Source: Hanleya hanleyi
Taxonomy: Eukaryota > Mollusca > Polyplacophora > Lepidopleurida > Hanleyidae
DNA: 64,000 bases
Direction: 5' to 3'
Assembly: GCA_036873755.1 (NCBI GenBank)
Contig: JAVTVY010025325.1
Location: 50,848-114,847 of the forward strand
In this document: positions 1-11,666 of the stretch, in pieces
How the letters are laid out: every line of letters begins with the position of its first letter
Numbering within the stretch: position 1 is the first letter of the stretch
Program-made: the position numbers and the translations under genes
The notes under the pieces: model-generated
What the model was told of the DNA's origin: nothing
The model's database searches: none
Seen by the model: only the letters and a program-made list of their open reading frames with translations

Positions 1-217
1 CTCCTCCACGCTTGTCGCTTTTATTAAAGTTCCCAGTGCTGGTGATTAGCTTTTCACAGTGTCTTGACCTCCCTCATATTACGGTAGACATGTCTCTCCA
101 AGTGCGCATGTGTGGTGGCCTAAAAATAAACAAAGGTCGGGGTCACTGTGAAAACAGTTCATCTACAGCTAATCACCAGCACTGGTAGTTTTAATAAAAG
201 CGACAAGCATGAAGGAG
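1..217. repeat. Foldback (MITE-like) inverted repeat, possibly cut by the window edge
   Basis: Arms at about 1-53 and 167-217 are reverse complements with a few mismatches; both carry CTTGTCGCTTTTATTAAA or its complement. The ~113-bp loop has no coding capacity. The element may extend left of base 1, so no target duplication can be assessed. The superfamily is not recognised. Confidence 0.7.
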
Positions 218-405
218 AAAGAATTAGCTTCCAGAAAATAACCGGTAAGGAGCATCATTTTGAATATTTATACGGTACGGGTTATAGCACACACAGATTT
301 ATACTCATCGCCTTTTGACTATCAATCGCAGGCATTATTAATAGGAACAGTTGTGGCTAAAACAACCCCATCGATGGTCTTGCGGTCTGAATTATAGCTG
401 AAATT

Positions 406-672
406 GGGTCGTACTGTTACCCAGCCGCTGCCCAGCCGATTCCCAGCCGATTACCCAGCCGTGACGGCCGTGCCCAGCCGACATATATTTGTTATTTACG
501 GCATTATTCTGAGGAATTACAACTATTAATGCATTCTGTTATAATATTTATGCAATTCTGCTTTTATCTAGTATATTTTCAGGTAAATATCGGGTCCAGA
601 AAGGCCCTTATTCGTCGATTCATTCTACCACGCATAAAACTTCGAGAATCAAAGATGGCGGCAGAATTTCAG
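406..672 (+). repeat. Left terminal inverted repeat of the MULE
   Basis: Pairs with 3604-3870 with few mismatches. The outer ~75 bp consists of short CCCAGCCG-type repeats, after which the sequence is AT-rich. A further ~25 bp of complementarity continues at about 713-738 against 3577-3603, so the repeat was originally longer and one arm gained or lost about 40 bp. Confidence 0.9.
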
Positions 673-1110
673 CATGGGGTGAATGTAAAAACCGGATAGA
701 CTCGACTTTCCTGAAACGGAACGGGATTCAATACAAGCTGGGGGTTCCTAGCTCCGTGAATCAAAACATCACCCACAAGGATCATGTCAGAGAGAGAATT
801 GATAATTGGAACATCGGATTATATACACTAAAAATAGCAAAGAGATAATTCTTTGTAGAATGCAGTAGATTTTATGACTCAATAAAATGTTTCAATGGGA
901 GTACAAAAGACGACTCGTATCAAGACCGGAAAATGTACCGGTTTCACCTTTGAAACTAAGACAATTTAATTCCTTTTACTGAATATTATAGAATAATAAA
1001 TATATATTTTGCATAAGTTACGATATTGTAAGCGACTAATTGAAGAACAAATAACGTTCATTCCAGGCAGTAAACAAAGCTAATATATGAAAAGAAGTGA
1101 CCGCTAGTTA

Positions 1111-1440
1111 CAATAAGCCATCCTGTGAGGAAGCCGTGCTTGTTTCTTCTGAATTCCCGGGGTCATAATTTTTCAGAGGAAAAAACAAATAATCAGCAGG
1201 GATGTAACCCGAAAAAAGTTCAAAGAGCGTTTTGTCCAAAAGTAGCGGTAAAATATGAAAGGAATCGTACGCTCCGTTAGAACATGCGACCCCGTGGAGA
1301 AGCCATGCTCGTTCTCTCGGGCACACATATTATTATACATTGTTTGGTACGTACCTATAAATTAATCAGCAGGGATGTAACCCGAAAAAAAAGTTCAAAG
1401 AACGTTAGAACAAGCGACCCCGTGGAGAAGCCATGCTTGC
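1111..1440 (+). repeat. Degenerate direct repeats upstream of the MULE ORF
   Basis: A segment containing AATCAGCAGGGATGTAACCC followed by GTGGAGAAGCCATGCT occurs at about 1191-1306 and again, shortened, at about 1370-1438. A more diverged version lies near 1111-1150. The last copy provides the ATG of the 651-codon ORF, so the present start codon lies in duplicated leader sequence and the original N-terminus may have been lost in this rearrangement. Confidence 0.6.
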
Positions 1441-3388
1441 TCTTTTGGATTTGAGCCAGAGTTTGACATCGAAGTGGTCCCAAAGTGTAGTCGACTATTT
1501 CAACAGTGAACTAAAACCCGACATACTTCATTATTCTGGTAAGTGGATAATAGAGAAGCATGCAGGAATGTTTGACCCATATTCAGGAATTACCAACAAC
1601 ATTTCGGAAAGTTTAAATTGTGTCATTAAACGACTAACTGAGTGGAAAGAAGTACCTGTAGATATTATGGTTTTGAGTCTGTATTACGTTCAAAATTATT
1701 ACTATTACGAAATTATGCGCGGCTTCGCCAAAGTGGGCAACTATTCTTTGAAAAGTCAATTTCTGCATGCTTCGATTCCTCTTGACGAGTTAGTTTTACC
1801 GACAAAACTTGTGGCGCCCGATGACATAATAGACTATGTGAAAATTGACATACTTTTTGGAAACTCAGGAGACCACAAAACCGACACAACAGACCGCCAA
1901 AACAATCAGGAAACAATTAACGTTTGCAAGATAGAGACCGACTCAGAACTGACCAATACTCCGGAAGAAATTGTAGATACATGTAGGGACAATATAGACA
2001 AACCACAGGAGACAAACAATTCGACTGAGACGACAGGAGATAATCCAATTTCGTGTGCTAATTCCACTACCGAGAAACCGGAGTTAACATCTAGAAAAAA
2101 TATGAGTCGGGTCTCGCTTGCCAGATTAACGGTCGAAAATAACGGCGTTTTGTTTGTTAGTCAAATGAAATCTTTTATGGTGGAAGGCAGCGGCGGGAAA
2201 ACTTATGCTGTAAAGTTATTTCCCAAACCATGGTGCCCTTGCCCATCGACCACTCTCTGTTATCACATTTTGGCAGCGAAACTATCCATTGGGGACTCGG
2301 TAGTAGAAGATGCTAAATGTAGATCCATTAGACAGTTGACAAGAAACAGTAGGAAGAAATTAGATAAAAAATCTGGTAGAAAACGACCGAGACCGGCTGA
2401 CACTGAGGTAGAAATAATCCCCGCCCCTGACTCTGAAGAATCTTGTAGAAAACGACAGAGACTAACAGACTGTGGGATTGATATAATCCCTGGTTCTGAC
2501 ACTGAAGACACTAAGGATAGGGAGATTATCACAAACGATCCTATAGATATTGAGGACTCCATTATCAGCGGTGAAGGTTATCAAAGCACTGATGACACTG
2601 ATTCTCTTGTTGTCAAATCTCCATGGGTTTGTGGTTTATTCACTCACCACAGAGACACAATACTAAACAAGGGTCTTCTTTGTTCTGATACAATTAAGGC
2701 TGCTCAAAAAATTATATCCAGCCAATATTCTAATGTAAACGGGTTTCAATTAACCAATAGGGCACCATTCTATGACGACTCTAAAGGTAGATGGTCGTAC
2801 AAAATTCCAATGAAACCCATCAAATCAACTTCAGCACAAATTCATCATACTGGAAAAAATCACTGGTTTACTTCTGTGAAGAGTGAGAGAAACACAGTAA
2901 CTTTATTTGATAGTCTGATGAACCCTCGGAAGCAGCTGACTGCATCCACAGAATTCCAGTTGGCTGCAATTTACGGCGAAGGGGAACAAATTTTCAACAT
3001 TAAAATGCCCACAGTTCAACAACAACCCAATAGTTATGATTGTGGGTTATTTGCAATTACTAATATGGTAGAATTTTGCCATTCAGGTTACACCGGATCA
3101 CAAGATGTATATTACGATGTAGATTTATTTAGGCCTCATCTGGTTCATTGTTTAGAAAAAAGAAAATTTGAACTATTTCCGAAATGTCCCGACGGCTCAA
3201 AAAGTATCCTAAATTTCACAGCAACTATCAATGTTAGGATTTATTGTCATTGTGCGTGTGGTTTGCCGGATTGTTTTGACGATATGGTGGGATGCGAAGC
3301 AATGAAAGGCAAAAGACATTGCAATGTCTGGAAACACAAGTCCTGTGCTGGACAAACTGAAGACTGGTTTTGTGACCAGCACAACTAG
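1433..3388 (+). CDS. MULE-encoded protein: transposase C-terminal remnant, SWIM-like motif, ULP1 protease, PHD-like finger
   Basis: 651-aa ORF inside the MULE. Residues about 50-70 contain NNISESLNCVIK, resembling the region of the last catalytic glutamate in MULE transposases; the preceding DDE aspartates are absent. At about 265-285 a CPCP...CYH cluster resembles a SWIM zinc motif. Residues ~470-550 look like a ULP1/SENP (C48) cysteine protease: the His is in NHWF (~475), the Asp in LFDS (~490), and Gln and Cys in QQPNSYDCGLF (~532), so the whole catalytic set is present. Residues ~603-650 are a Cys/His-rich segment resembling a PHD finger (CHCACG...WFCDQH). The middle (150-240) is Ser/Thr/Asp-rich linker. 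MULEs that captured ULP1 peptidases are known in plants. Here the protease could act on SUMO-like conjugates, which is inference. The start is the first in-frame ATG; an upstream exon is possible. Confidence 0.78.
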   Translation: MLALLDLSQSLTSKWSQSVVDYFNSELKPDILHYSGKWIIEKHAGMFDPYSGITNNISESLNCVIKRLTEWKEVPVDIMVLSLYYVQNYYYYEIMRGFAKVGNYSLKSQFLHASIPLDELVLPTKLVAPDDIIDYVKIDILFGNSGDHKTDTTDRQNNQETINVCKIETDSELTNTPEEIVDTCRDNIDKPQETNNSTETTGDNPISCANSTTEKPELTSRKNMSRVSLARLTVENNGVLFVSQMKSFMVEGSGGKTYAVKLFPKPWCPCPSTTLCYHILAAKLSIGDSVVEDAKCRSIRQLTRNSRKKLDKKSGRKRPRPADTEVEIIPAPDSEESCRKRQRLTDCGIDIIPGSDTEDTKDREIITNDPIDIEDSIISGEGYQSTDDTDSLVVKSPWVCGLFTHHRDTILNKGLLCSDTIKAAQKIISSQYSNVNGFQLTNRAPFYDDSKGRWSYKIPMKPIKSTSAQIHHTGKNHWFTSVKSERNTVTLFDSLMNPRKQLTASTEFQLAAIYGEGEQIFNIKMPTVQQQPNSYDCGLFAITNMVEFCHSGYTGSQDVYYDVDLFRPHLVHCLEKRKFELFPKCPDGSKSILNFTATINVRIYCHCACGLPDCFDDMVGCEAMKGKRHCNVWKHKSCAGQTEDWFCDQHN

Positions 3389-3459
3389 CCTCCACCCACC
3401 TATATCATGTTAAAAATATTGATATAACTTCTCCTCACAATTGAACAAATGTATCATTT

Positions 3460-3512
3460 CATCATTATTATTATTATTATTATTATTATTCAGTTATTAT
3501 TATTATTATTCA
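3460..3512. repeat. (ATT)n microsatellite
   Basis: About 16 ATT units, interrupted once by CAG, in the 3' untranslated part of the MULE before its right TIR. Confidence 0.9.
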
Positions 3513-3603
3513 AATAAAAAAAATACAACCCAATCTGATGTTTCATTCATTCACTCTCTTTCTGAAATGTGTTTGTTGTATTGAATCCCGTTCCGTTCTG
3601 TTT

Positions 3604-3870
3604 CTGAAATTCTGCCGCCATCTTTGATTCTCGAAGTTTTATGCGTGGTAGAATGAATCGACGAATAAGGGCCTTTCAGGACCCGATATTTACCTGAAAA
3701 TATACTAGATAAAAGCAGAATTGCATAAATATTATAACAGAATGCATTAATAGTTGTAATTCCTCAGAACAATGCCGTAAATAACAAATATATGTCGGCT
3801 GGGCACGGCCATCACGGCTGGGTAATCGGCTGGGAATCGGCTGGGCAACGGCTGGGTAATAGTACGACCC
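3604..3870 (-). repeat. Right terminal inverted repeat of the MULE
   Basis: Reverse complement of 406-672. It ends AGTACGACCC immediately before the second copy of the 9-bp target duplication. Confidence 0.9.
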
Positions 3871-3879
3871 GCTGAAATT

Positions 3880-5169
3880 GGGTCTTTGTATGTTTAGACT
3901 ATTGTGTAGGTGCACATTGTTTGAAACAACTTGTCATAGACATAGCAGAAAAATAAAATAACATGTTTGATGTGGCGAGAAATTCAGGTATGTGCAGTGA
4001 TGAAAAACGAAAGATTTAAGTTCAATGAGCCTGAGGGTTTACAACTTGACAAAGGTTCATGAAATTGGACTTAAACGATATCAAAAACAACTACAAAATT
4101 GAGTTTCTTGAATCAAAAGTTAAAAAATTCAGCTACAAAGCGTAGGGAAACAGTTGGTTTCACCCTTTTGAGCCAGCAGCTAGAAGATCATGGCTGCCAG
4201 TCTCCTGCTGGAACTCAAACCTGACATATTGGTACAATTAAACTTGAATTGACTGCAAAGGCCCAAGGCATCAAACTTTTAATTAGAGCTGCCTTGCACA
4301 TTTATAGATGTAGATGTTTACCAACTGAATAATATAATAGGGTTCGAGGTCCAGAATATCTCTTCTCAGACTTTGAAAACCCAAATTCACCATGCATGAA
4401 TAAATTGAGTGTTGTATACTAGTATTGGAGAGAGCGTAGGTATAGGAACAGTCCAAAAAGGAAATGTCATCATCTTCAACAGAATTCAGACGGAAGGGGC
4501 AAAAACTGCAAACGCTACTACACTTCCTTCAAGCTATGAAATTAAAGCCAGAAGTAGGGAAAATGGAGAAATTAACACTATAGTGTGGGTTTATGCTAGT
4601 GCAAAAATTGTGAACAATGGTGAATTTAGTTTACTCTGGCCTCTAATTCTGGCGAATAGGCAAGATATCAGAGTTTAATGTCCACTCAATGTCATGAAAA
4701 ATCAACCATGTTGGCTATTATATGCAATGGCATCAACTCGCTCTGCAGTATACTGGCGTTGGTTTTGCCACTGGTATAGCACATTCCAGCTACATGCGCA
4801 TAGCTCATTCTGACTATTATAGCTTGAAGGAGCTACAATAGCTCATTCTGGCGATCTTCCCAACTAGTTCAGAGACCGACTTCTCAGGCAGAGTTCCAGA
4901 AAATTATCACATCTTTGATAACACCCCATTGATAATATCTCACATATACATACCTTGTCATCTCTGATGCCACAATACCAAACTATTGTTAGTCAGAATT
5001 TTCCCTGAATTTTGTTTTTGTTTCTCAGTGTTCATTTGTTAGGTAGCTAGGCTAAGCCCCTTACAGAGTGATTGTGTAGTAATGTTAATTTCACAATGTA
5101 GACAAAAATAAAGAAATAAAATTGTACATAGTATAACCAGGTGATTTCTTCTATTTGTTTATTCTTCAG
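3880..5169. other. Gene-free stretch before the first visible MRPL23 exon
   Basis: AT-rich DNA with stops in all frames apart from short ORFs that have no recognisable motif. The missing first coding exon of MRPL23 (only a few codons in other animals) could lie here or further left, but I cannot place it. Confidence 0.5.
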
Positions 5170-8100
5170 ACCATTATGGCAAAAGAAGATACCTCGTTAT
5201 CCAATTTACCAGAAAGGGAATCCTCAGCTCAGAGTTTTCCTGCCCCAGTTCTGGATGAAGATGATAAAACCTGAGAAAGAGTATCCTCCTCACAAGGTTG
5301 CCTTCATTGTCCATCCCCAGTAAGTTCAAGATATAATCTGAGAAAGAATATCATCCTTACAAGGTTACCTTCATTGTCCATCCCCAGTAAGTTCAATATA
5401 TAATCTGAGAAGGAATATCCTCCTTACAAGGTTACCTTCATTGCCCATCCCCAGTAAGTTCAAGATATAATCTGAGAAAGAATATCCTCCTTACAAGGCA
5501 GAAGCAAAGTAACTCCGAATAAACTTAATAAACGCATGGTGACAGTCTCAATATTTCGACAAAATTTTATTTGTCATCTTCAGGATGTGATCTAACAGCA
5601 GTTACAGGCTCTTATATACAAAACGACTAACAAAGACTGAAATGGTTCGATACACAAAATTAGAGGGCAATAGCCAATCAGATAATATGTGAACATAACA
5701 ATTAAGGTAAACATGAGTGGCAAATAGAATTGACAAGGAATATCAACCTCCTTACAAGGTTACCTTCATTGTCCATCCCCAGTAAGTTCAAGATATAATC
5801 TGAGAAAGAATATCCTCCTTACAAGGTTACCTTCATTGTCCATCCCCAGTAAGTTCAAGATATAATCTGAGAAAGAATATCCTCCTTACAAGGTTACCTT
5901 CATTGTCCATCCCCAGTAAGTTCAAGATATAATCTGAGAAAGAATATCATCCTTACAAGGTAGCCATCATTGTCCATCCCCAGTAAGTTCAATATATAAT
6001 CTGAGAAGGAATATCCTCCTTACAAGGTTACCTTCATTGTCCATCCCCAGTAAGTTCAAGATATAATCTGAGAAAGAATATCATCCTTACAAGGTTACCT
6101 TCATTGTCCATCCCCAGTAAGTTCAATATATAATCTGAGAAGGAATATCCTCCTTACAAGGTTACCTTCATTGTCCATCCCCAGTAAGTTCAAGATATAA
6201 TCTAAGAAAGAATATCATCCTTACAAGGTTACCTTCATTGTCCATCCCTAGTAAGTTCAAGATATAATCTGAGAAAGAATATCCTACTCACAAGGTTGCC
6301 ATCATTGTCCATCCCCAGTAAGTTCAAGATATAATCTGAGAAAGAATATCCTACTCACAAGGTTGCCATCATTGTCCATCCCCAGTAAGTTTAAGATATA
6401 ATCTGAGAAAGAATATCCTCCTTACAAGGTTACCATCATTGTCCATCCCCAGTAAGTTTAAGATATAATTTGAGAAGGGTTCCCTGTTGGGTTCGTGTAA
6501 CCAAGGTTAATTTTTGAGAGGTCTTAAAGTAACTTTCAAATTCATAGCAGAAAATTGTGATGGATAAACCATTCTAGTGAAATACCGACGAGTTGTCAGC
6601 CCTTAAATATATCCTTGTTTATTCACAGGATGAGCAAGCTTGATGTGAAAAACTATCTGGAGAAAATATACAAAGTTCCAGTTCTCAATGTACGGACAAC
6701 CGTCAGACCAGGTAGGAAAAATTCTTTAGTCACTTTCAGTTTTCAACATGTACACCTGTAAAGTAATGAAATGTCTTAAATGAAAGGCACTCCTCACAAG
6801 GATAAAACTTCATGAAGGGCAAGGCTTCGAACCATTCTCATCAACTAGAATTCAAGTTTAGCCAAGTTACCTTTGATACAGTATCAATGGTTCTTCCACA
6901 GATTACACAGTAACATGGCTGCTTGGTTTTTGCTCTTCGTTTCCTGTTAGATTTGTTCCAATACTTCAATCAGTCCATTAAGGGTAGGAAATCACTCAGA
7001 CCAGGAATTGGATTGAATTCAAATCAACCTACATGTACATCTGACCAACCTTTATAAGAAATACTGAAACTGTATAGGAACTTGCTTTCATACCCCTCTC
7101 TAATGACTTCCGTCTTTCAAGTTATGTTGTCTGTGCAATATCTCCAGTTCAAGATTTAATATGTATTGGTTCCAAAGTTTGGAAGTACGTTATGTATGAT
7201 GCCAAGAACTCCTTGTATGATGAGATCAAAGTCACGGTGGCCCGAACATTGAACAAAAATCAGTGAAAAGTGTAATGTCATTGCTGTAACTCCAGTTTGG
7301 AAATCATTGTGATGAAATATCAGAAAATAGCTCACAGGTATGTTAAACATTAGCTTATTGATTTTGAGGTATATTCAGATGTGAGGGGCAGTTTTCCTAT
7401 GCATTATCTCCTGGTAATCTGTGCAGTATGTCCACATATATTTATCTGTGATGAGCAATTTGTCTGGGCATTATCTCCAGGTATATTCATCTGTAAGGGG
7501 CAGCAGTATGTCCACATATATTTATCTGTGATGAGCAGTTTGTCTGGGCATTATCTCCAGGTATATTCATCTGTAAGGGGCAGCAGTATGTCCAGATATA
7601 TTTATCTGTGATGAGCAGTTTGTCTGGGCATTATCTCCAGGTATATTCATCTGTAAGGGGCAGCAGTATGTCCAGATATATTTATCTGTGATGGGCAGTT
7701 TGTCTGGGCATTATCTCCAGGTATATTCATCTGTAAGGGGCAGTTTTCCTATGCATTATCTCCTGGTAATCTGTGCAGTATGTCCAGATATATTTATCTG
7801 TGATGAGCAGTTTGTCTGGGCATTATCTCCAGGTATATTCATCTGTAAGGGGCAGCAGTATGTCCAGATATATTTATCTGTGATGAGCAGTTTGTCTGGG
7901 CATTATCTCCAGGTATATTCATCTGTAAGGGGCAGCAGTATGTCCAGATATATTTATCTGTGATGAGCAGTTTGTCTGGGCATTATCTCCAGGTATATTC
8001 ATCTGTAAGGGGCAGCAGTATGTCCAGATATATTTATCTGTGAGGGGCAGTTTGTCTGTGCATTTTCTCAAGGTATATTCAGATGTGAGGGACAGTTTGT

Positions 8101-9705
8101 CTGTGCATAATCCCCCGGTATATTCATCTCTGACAGGCATATTTTCTGCAGTTTGTCTATGCATTATCTCCACATATATTCATCCACGAGGGGCTATTTG
8201 TTTTTGCGTTCTCTCAAGATACAAAAATCTGCTAGAGGCAGTTTGTTTGTGCAATATCTCTGGGTATTTTCATCCACGAGGAGCAGTTTGTCCGTGCATT
8301 ATTTCCATTTCCACATAATCTTGACTATTATTGCTTGCTACCAAACTTGGATTATCCTATCAAAGATCCAATGAATTATTAAACCAATGAATTAGCATAC
8401 ATTGTCAAGTCAACATCAATCTATTGACTGCTAGTATATGTATAAGTTTTCTTGCATGATTATTCAGGTGAGGAGATCAAACATCCTGTGGGGAACTTTG
8501 TAATGTCACATGAAGACGACTACAAAATTGCTTATGTTCATTTGGTATGTATAAGTTAATAGATTCTTTTGTCCAGACAGTAACTCATTTGCCACAATTA
8601 TATCTATCTATGTTCAGTAGAGGTTGAGGTCGATGTTAAAGTTTTTGGACTTTATTCTGTCAAAAACTTATGCACTCCACCACCTACCTCCTTTTCTACA
8701 CCCCTGCCTCCCCCTCCCCCCCCCCTCCCCCCGCGATATATTCTGGAAGCTCGCATTACCGAGAGTTAATTATTTAACTCTTTATATACTCTTACCTGTT
8801 GGCCTCGATCTTGATTTCTTGTTTGATTATTGGAGTGTTCTGATCATATTCTCTCAGACAGGTCAGAAAATGTTCTAATCCTATGAGCCGCACTGAATAA
8901 TACACTCTGCATGCAGACAACCAGTTTGTGTATTGCATTTGCATTGCTGAGATTATCAATGTGAGAATCTCTTCTCTCTCAGATATCTGCATGAATCCTT
9001 CCTGGACCCACAAAACTTTAAAACCTGATGATTGTGTCTGCTCAGATGTGACCCAATTCTTACAATGTCTCTTCATCGGATTTTGATGCAATGGTTCATA
9101 AGGCTGCAGAGTGTACTGTTTGGAAGAGTGTCCCAGATATACTCAATCATATACATGTAGGGTGGCCCAATAAGAATATCTCAGTCAAGTTCCTAGATTT
9201 CTTCTGTACAAATATATTTGTGTCGAAAATCTTATAATTTCAATATACCATAGTATGCTACTACTACAGAATCATAGCAACTTGTATCAAAAATTGATTA
9301 CACTAAAAAGAAGCTTCAGCTCACCATTTCTTTAACACTAAATGGTTTTTGTTTGTTTTTTTTGCTACCTGACAAACTATTGTTGGTCTAGACATGTACT
9401 GTAAATAGTAATTTCAGGCCGGAATAGCTCCTAAAACCAAAACTAGGAGAGCAGTCCAGTGTTTTTGTTATTGAGCTCCTTTATTGACAAGGCCTGTTAA
9501 TGGTCACATAGTACATGTATGTTTATTCAACTCTTTTGTATTGATATTACAGGCTGAGGGACACACCTTCGTATTTCCAGAAATTGTAGACTCCAAGTCA
9601 GGATATGAACGAAAGATGAGTGACTTTAAAAAATTACAGGAAGCTGAGGATGCTGAGAAAATGAAACACTGGGACAAATTAAGTATTCCTCCTTGGTTTA
9701 GGTAA
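5170..9705 (+). CDS. MRPL23: Mitochondrial large-subunit ribosomal protein L23 (uL23m), spliced host gene, first exon not found
   Basis: Four coding exons with consensus splice sites: 5170-5319, 6629-6711, 8468-8544 and 9553-9705 (stop TAA at 9703-9705). Reading phases join cleanly: the junction codon after exon 1 is CAG, that after exon 2 is GGT, and exon 3 ends in phase 0. Diagnostic stretches are RYPIYQKGNPQLRVFLPQFW, KNYLEKIYKVPVLNVRTTV, DDYKIAYVHL and EGHTFVFPEI, followed by a C-terminus ending PPWFR. They follow the animal MRPL23 order (PLYR-GPQLRVF, NYLEGIYNVPVAAVRT, YKVAYVQLAHGQTFTFPD). The protein sits at the exit-tunnel side of the mitochondrial ribosome. The 5170 exon has no in-frame ATG, so a short upstream exon must exist. 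Introns 1 and 2 are filled with tandem arrays. A possible poly(A) signal ATTAAA lies near 9976. Confidence 0.93.
5269..6480 (+). repeat. ~68-bp tandem array duplicating an exon end and its splice donor
   Basis: The first unit is the true end of the 5170-5319 exon plus its donor; the same ~49 exonic bases and ~19 intronic bases then recur downstream. I count about 14 copies of the CCATCCCCA|GTAAGTT junction (near 5311, 5379, 5446, 5774, 5841, 5909, 5976, 6044, 6111, 6178, 6243, 6311, 6379 and 6446). Only the first donor preserves the reading frame, since reading past it meets TAA at once. The array is interrupted by an insertion at 5499-5746. Confidence 0.9.
5499..5746 (-). mobile_element. 5'-truncated retroelement fragment with 13-bp target duplication
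   Basis: 248 bp inserted in the 68-bp array and flanked by CCTCCTTACAAGG at 5486-5498 and 5747-5759. On the minus strand it includes a short stretch reading like PEDDK..FVEIL, which I associate with 3' ends of retroelements, possibly Penelope-like. Family placement is weak; the insertion and its duplication are clear. Confidence 0.55.
7366..8305 (+). repeat. 80-bp tandem array in MRPL23 intron 2
   Basis: Repeats of an 80-bp unit containing CAGCAGTATGTCCAGATATA and CTGGGCATTATCTCCAG; for example CAGCAGTATG starts at 7501, 7581 and 7661. The central copies are nearly identical, while the flanking copies (7366-7490 and 8040-8305) are diverged. The unit is not a multiple of three, so the ORFs reading through it are not meaningful. 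Confidence 0.9.
8690..8735. repeat. Low-complexity C-rich tract
   Basis: About 45 bases, almost entirely C with scattered T, in MRPL23 intron 3. Confidence 0.85.
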
Positions 9706-9979
9706 TATCATGCTGAATCGGATTACAGCATGGGACAAAAATGGAAATTGTGTGAAATGTAGTAGGAAATTGAGGATTGCTGACCCTGGGTCTCGGCACC
9801 ATAATTGGAACAGTACTTCTCGTGACTTGCAAGATCTGTTATCCAAAGATGGATTGGCTCACATATTGGGTGTGATAATTGTGCAAAGGAGTATCAACAA
9901 CAAACAGCTCTACTGTCTTGGAATGACAATCACATGAAATGGAGAGTTTGCTTTTCCGACAGATTTGTTTTGATTATTA

Positions 9980-11550
9980 AATCCATGAAATAACCTATTT
10001 AGAAGTGTTTCTCTGTGTATGTTTAGATGTATTGTGCAGCAAATCCTGGGAATATGAACCAAGCATGGGACTCGGCGAAAGTGTCAGTTTGGAGAGTATG
10101 TCGGTTCTCTCGGGTTTTGCATTGGTAGTGGGAAGCAAAATGCGCCAAATGGTTTTGACAGGGTTTTTTCCTGGGGTCGGTATTCCCAAATTTCACTGTG
10201 AAACAAGATCTGTAAAAACTGGCATGTTAATAAACCAGCAAATTTTTAAATGCCAACAATTCGCATGTTACCTGCCAGGCTTAGATCTAGGGTCCCACAG
10301 CGTCCTTAAAAAGGACACTGGCATGAAATCAAATGACTGATTTTTGCATAAAATCAAATGATTTTATTTCAGAATACATACTTGAAACAGCCAGAAAGTG
10401 AAGTGAAATGTGAACTGACAGTAAGTGTTGCAAGAATACACCAAAAAAATCCCAATGGACAAATTTTTCATCATATGTATGGCAAATTATGGACTTTCTG
10501 ACTTCTTGCAAGACATCTTGGTAATTGCATTTTTTCAAATACGGGCAGTGTTATTTCAAATAAGGACTCCGGTTAAAATATCTGGATCTAACCCTGCCTG
10601 CATAACAGTTTGATAATCATGTTTTCGGATAAATGGCAGACATGTAATCTCATGTCTTGGCCAGGTAGGCGCATACAAATGCAGTGAAATGGAGTCGACC
10701 ATGCTGTATAATTTGGTGCATCACAAATATGATAAGATTATTCCTATGAAGTAGGCTACCATCTACAAATTGACCGGTAGTCAGTGAGTCCATCCGAGAC
10801 CTTTCGTCCGCAAAATAAGAAGAACCGTTGACATTAGTATCTAGATTTTTTGCATGAAGGCGCATTAGGGGACTGTTACCAGCAAGTTCTGAGCTGACCT
10901 ACTTTTGATGAAAATTTCTGGTGATTTTTGATGAAAATCACTGGTGATTCTGACTTGAGATGCCCATCATAATATAGGCAGGATTTTCAAGAGTTCAGTG
11001 CGCATCGGAGTCCTAATGCCTACCCTACTTCGTAGGTCCTGTGACATTAGTCACAATGCCATGTTTCAGTTTCTGTTGCTATTAGTCAAACCTGATTGAG
11101 AATTGAGATTTGTGGAACTTTTTATGTATTCAATAATAATATTTGGCATGATTGGTTTAACTGACAGAAGTTTCAGTAATAATGAGCTAAAAGCATAGTT
11201 ACTAACAACAAGAAAATTGGCAGTTAGATGTGAGAAATGATGATCATGATGTATTACGGTACTTCAGAAGATATTTTTAGTCAAGTAAAAGAAGTCCTGT
11301 ATTTTAGGTTATTTGAGAGAAATCGGTTTGTTGTATAAATTTTAATGTATGTAAATGTTTTTGGTGTGTTTTGTTGATTTACTTCTGGATTTGCTGGGTT
11401 ATCAACTTGTTTTTGTTGGAGTAGTACTTAGAATTAATTCTGTTTGCTATACAGCTGAAATATTGCTGAACGCGATGTTAAATCTTAATTCTCTCTCTCT
11501 CGATCATGATGCATTGGACCATACTGATAGTGGTTAAATTCTGAACGATA
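9980..11550. other. Gene-free stretch 3' of MRPL23
   Basis: Short ORFs only, with no recognised protein motif or repeat structure. Confidence 0.5.
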
Positions 11551-11666
11551 AATCATTACGATAATCCCTCTAATAATTCAATCACAGGAAGTGAAGTTTC
11601 TCACCTTGAAATATGGTGTGATTTATTAGAACAGAAAGTTAACAAAATGGTTCAAAATCATGCATA

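Larger units (their letters stand above)
406..3870 (+). mobile_element. Mutator-like (MULE) DNA transposon, complete ends, 9-bp target duplication
   Basis: The 3465-bp element starts GGGTCGTACT and ends AGTACGACCC. Its termini are ~267-bp inverted repeats. It is flanked by a perfect 9-bp direct repeat, GCTGAAATT, at 397-405 and 3871-3879. Long TIRs with a 9-bp duplication are the signature of Mutator-like elements (known duplications 8-11 bp). It carries one long ORF (1433-3388). That ORF keeps what looks like the C-terminal part of a MULE transposase but not its first catalytic aspartates, so the copy is probably non-autonomous although its ends look mobile. Confidence 0.9.

Noticed and set aside
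5269..8305. Could the regular arrays be CRISPR?
   Set aside because: Units are contiguous without unique spacers, and the host is a spliced eukaryotic genome.
7381..8318. Repetitive ORFs in MRPL23 intron 2
   Set aside because: Products of an 80-bp noncoding tandem repeat lying between confirmed exons.
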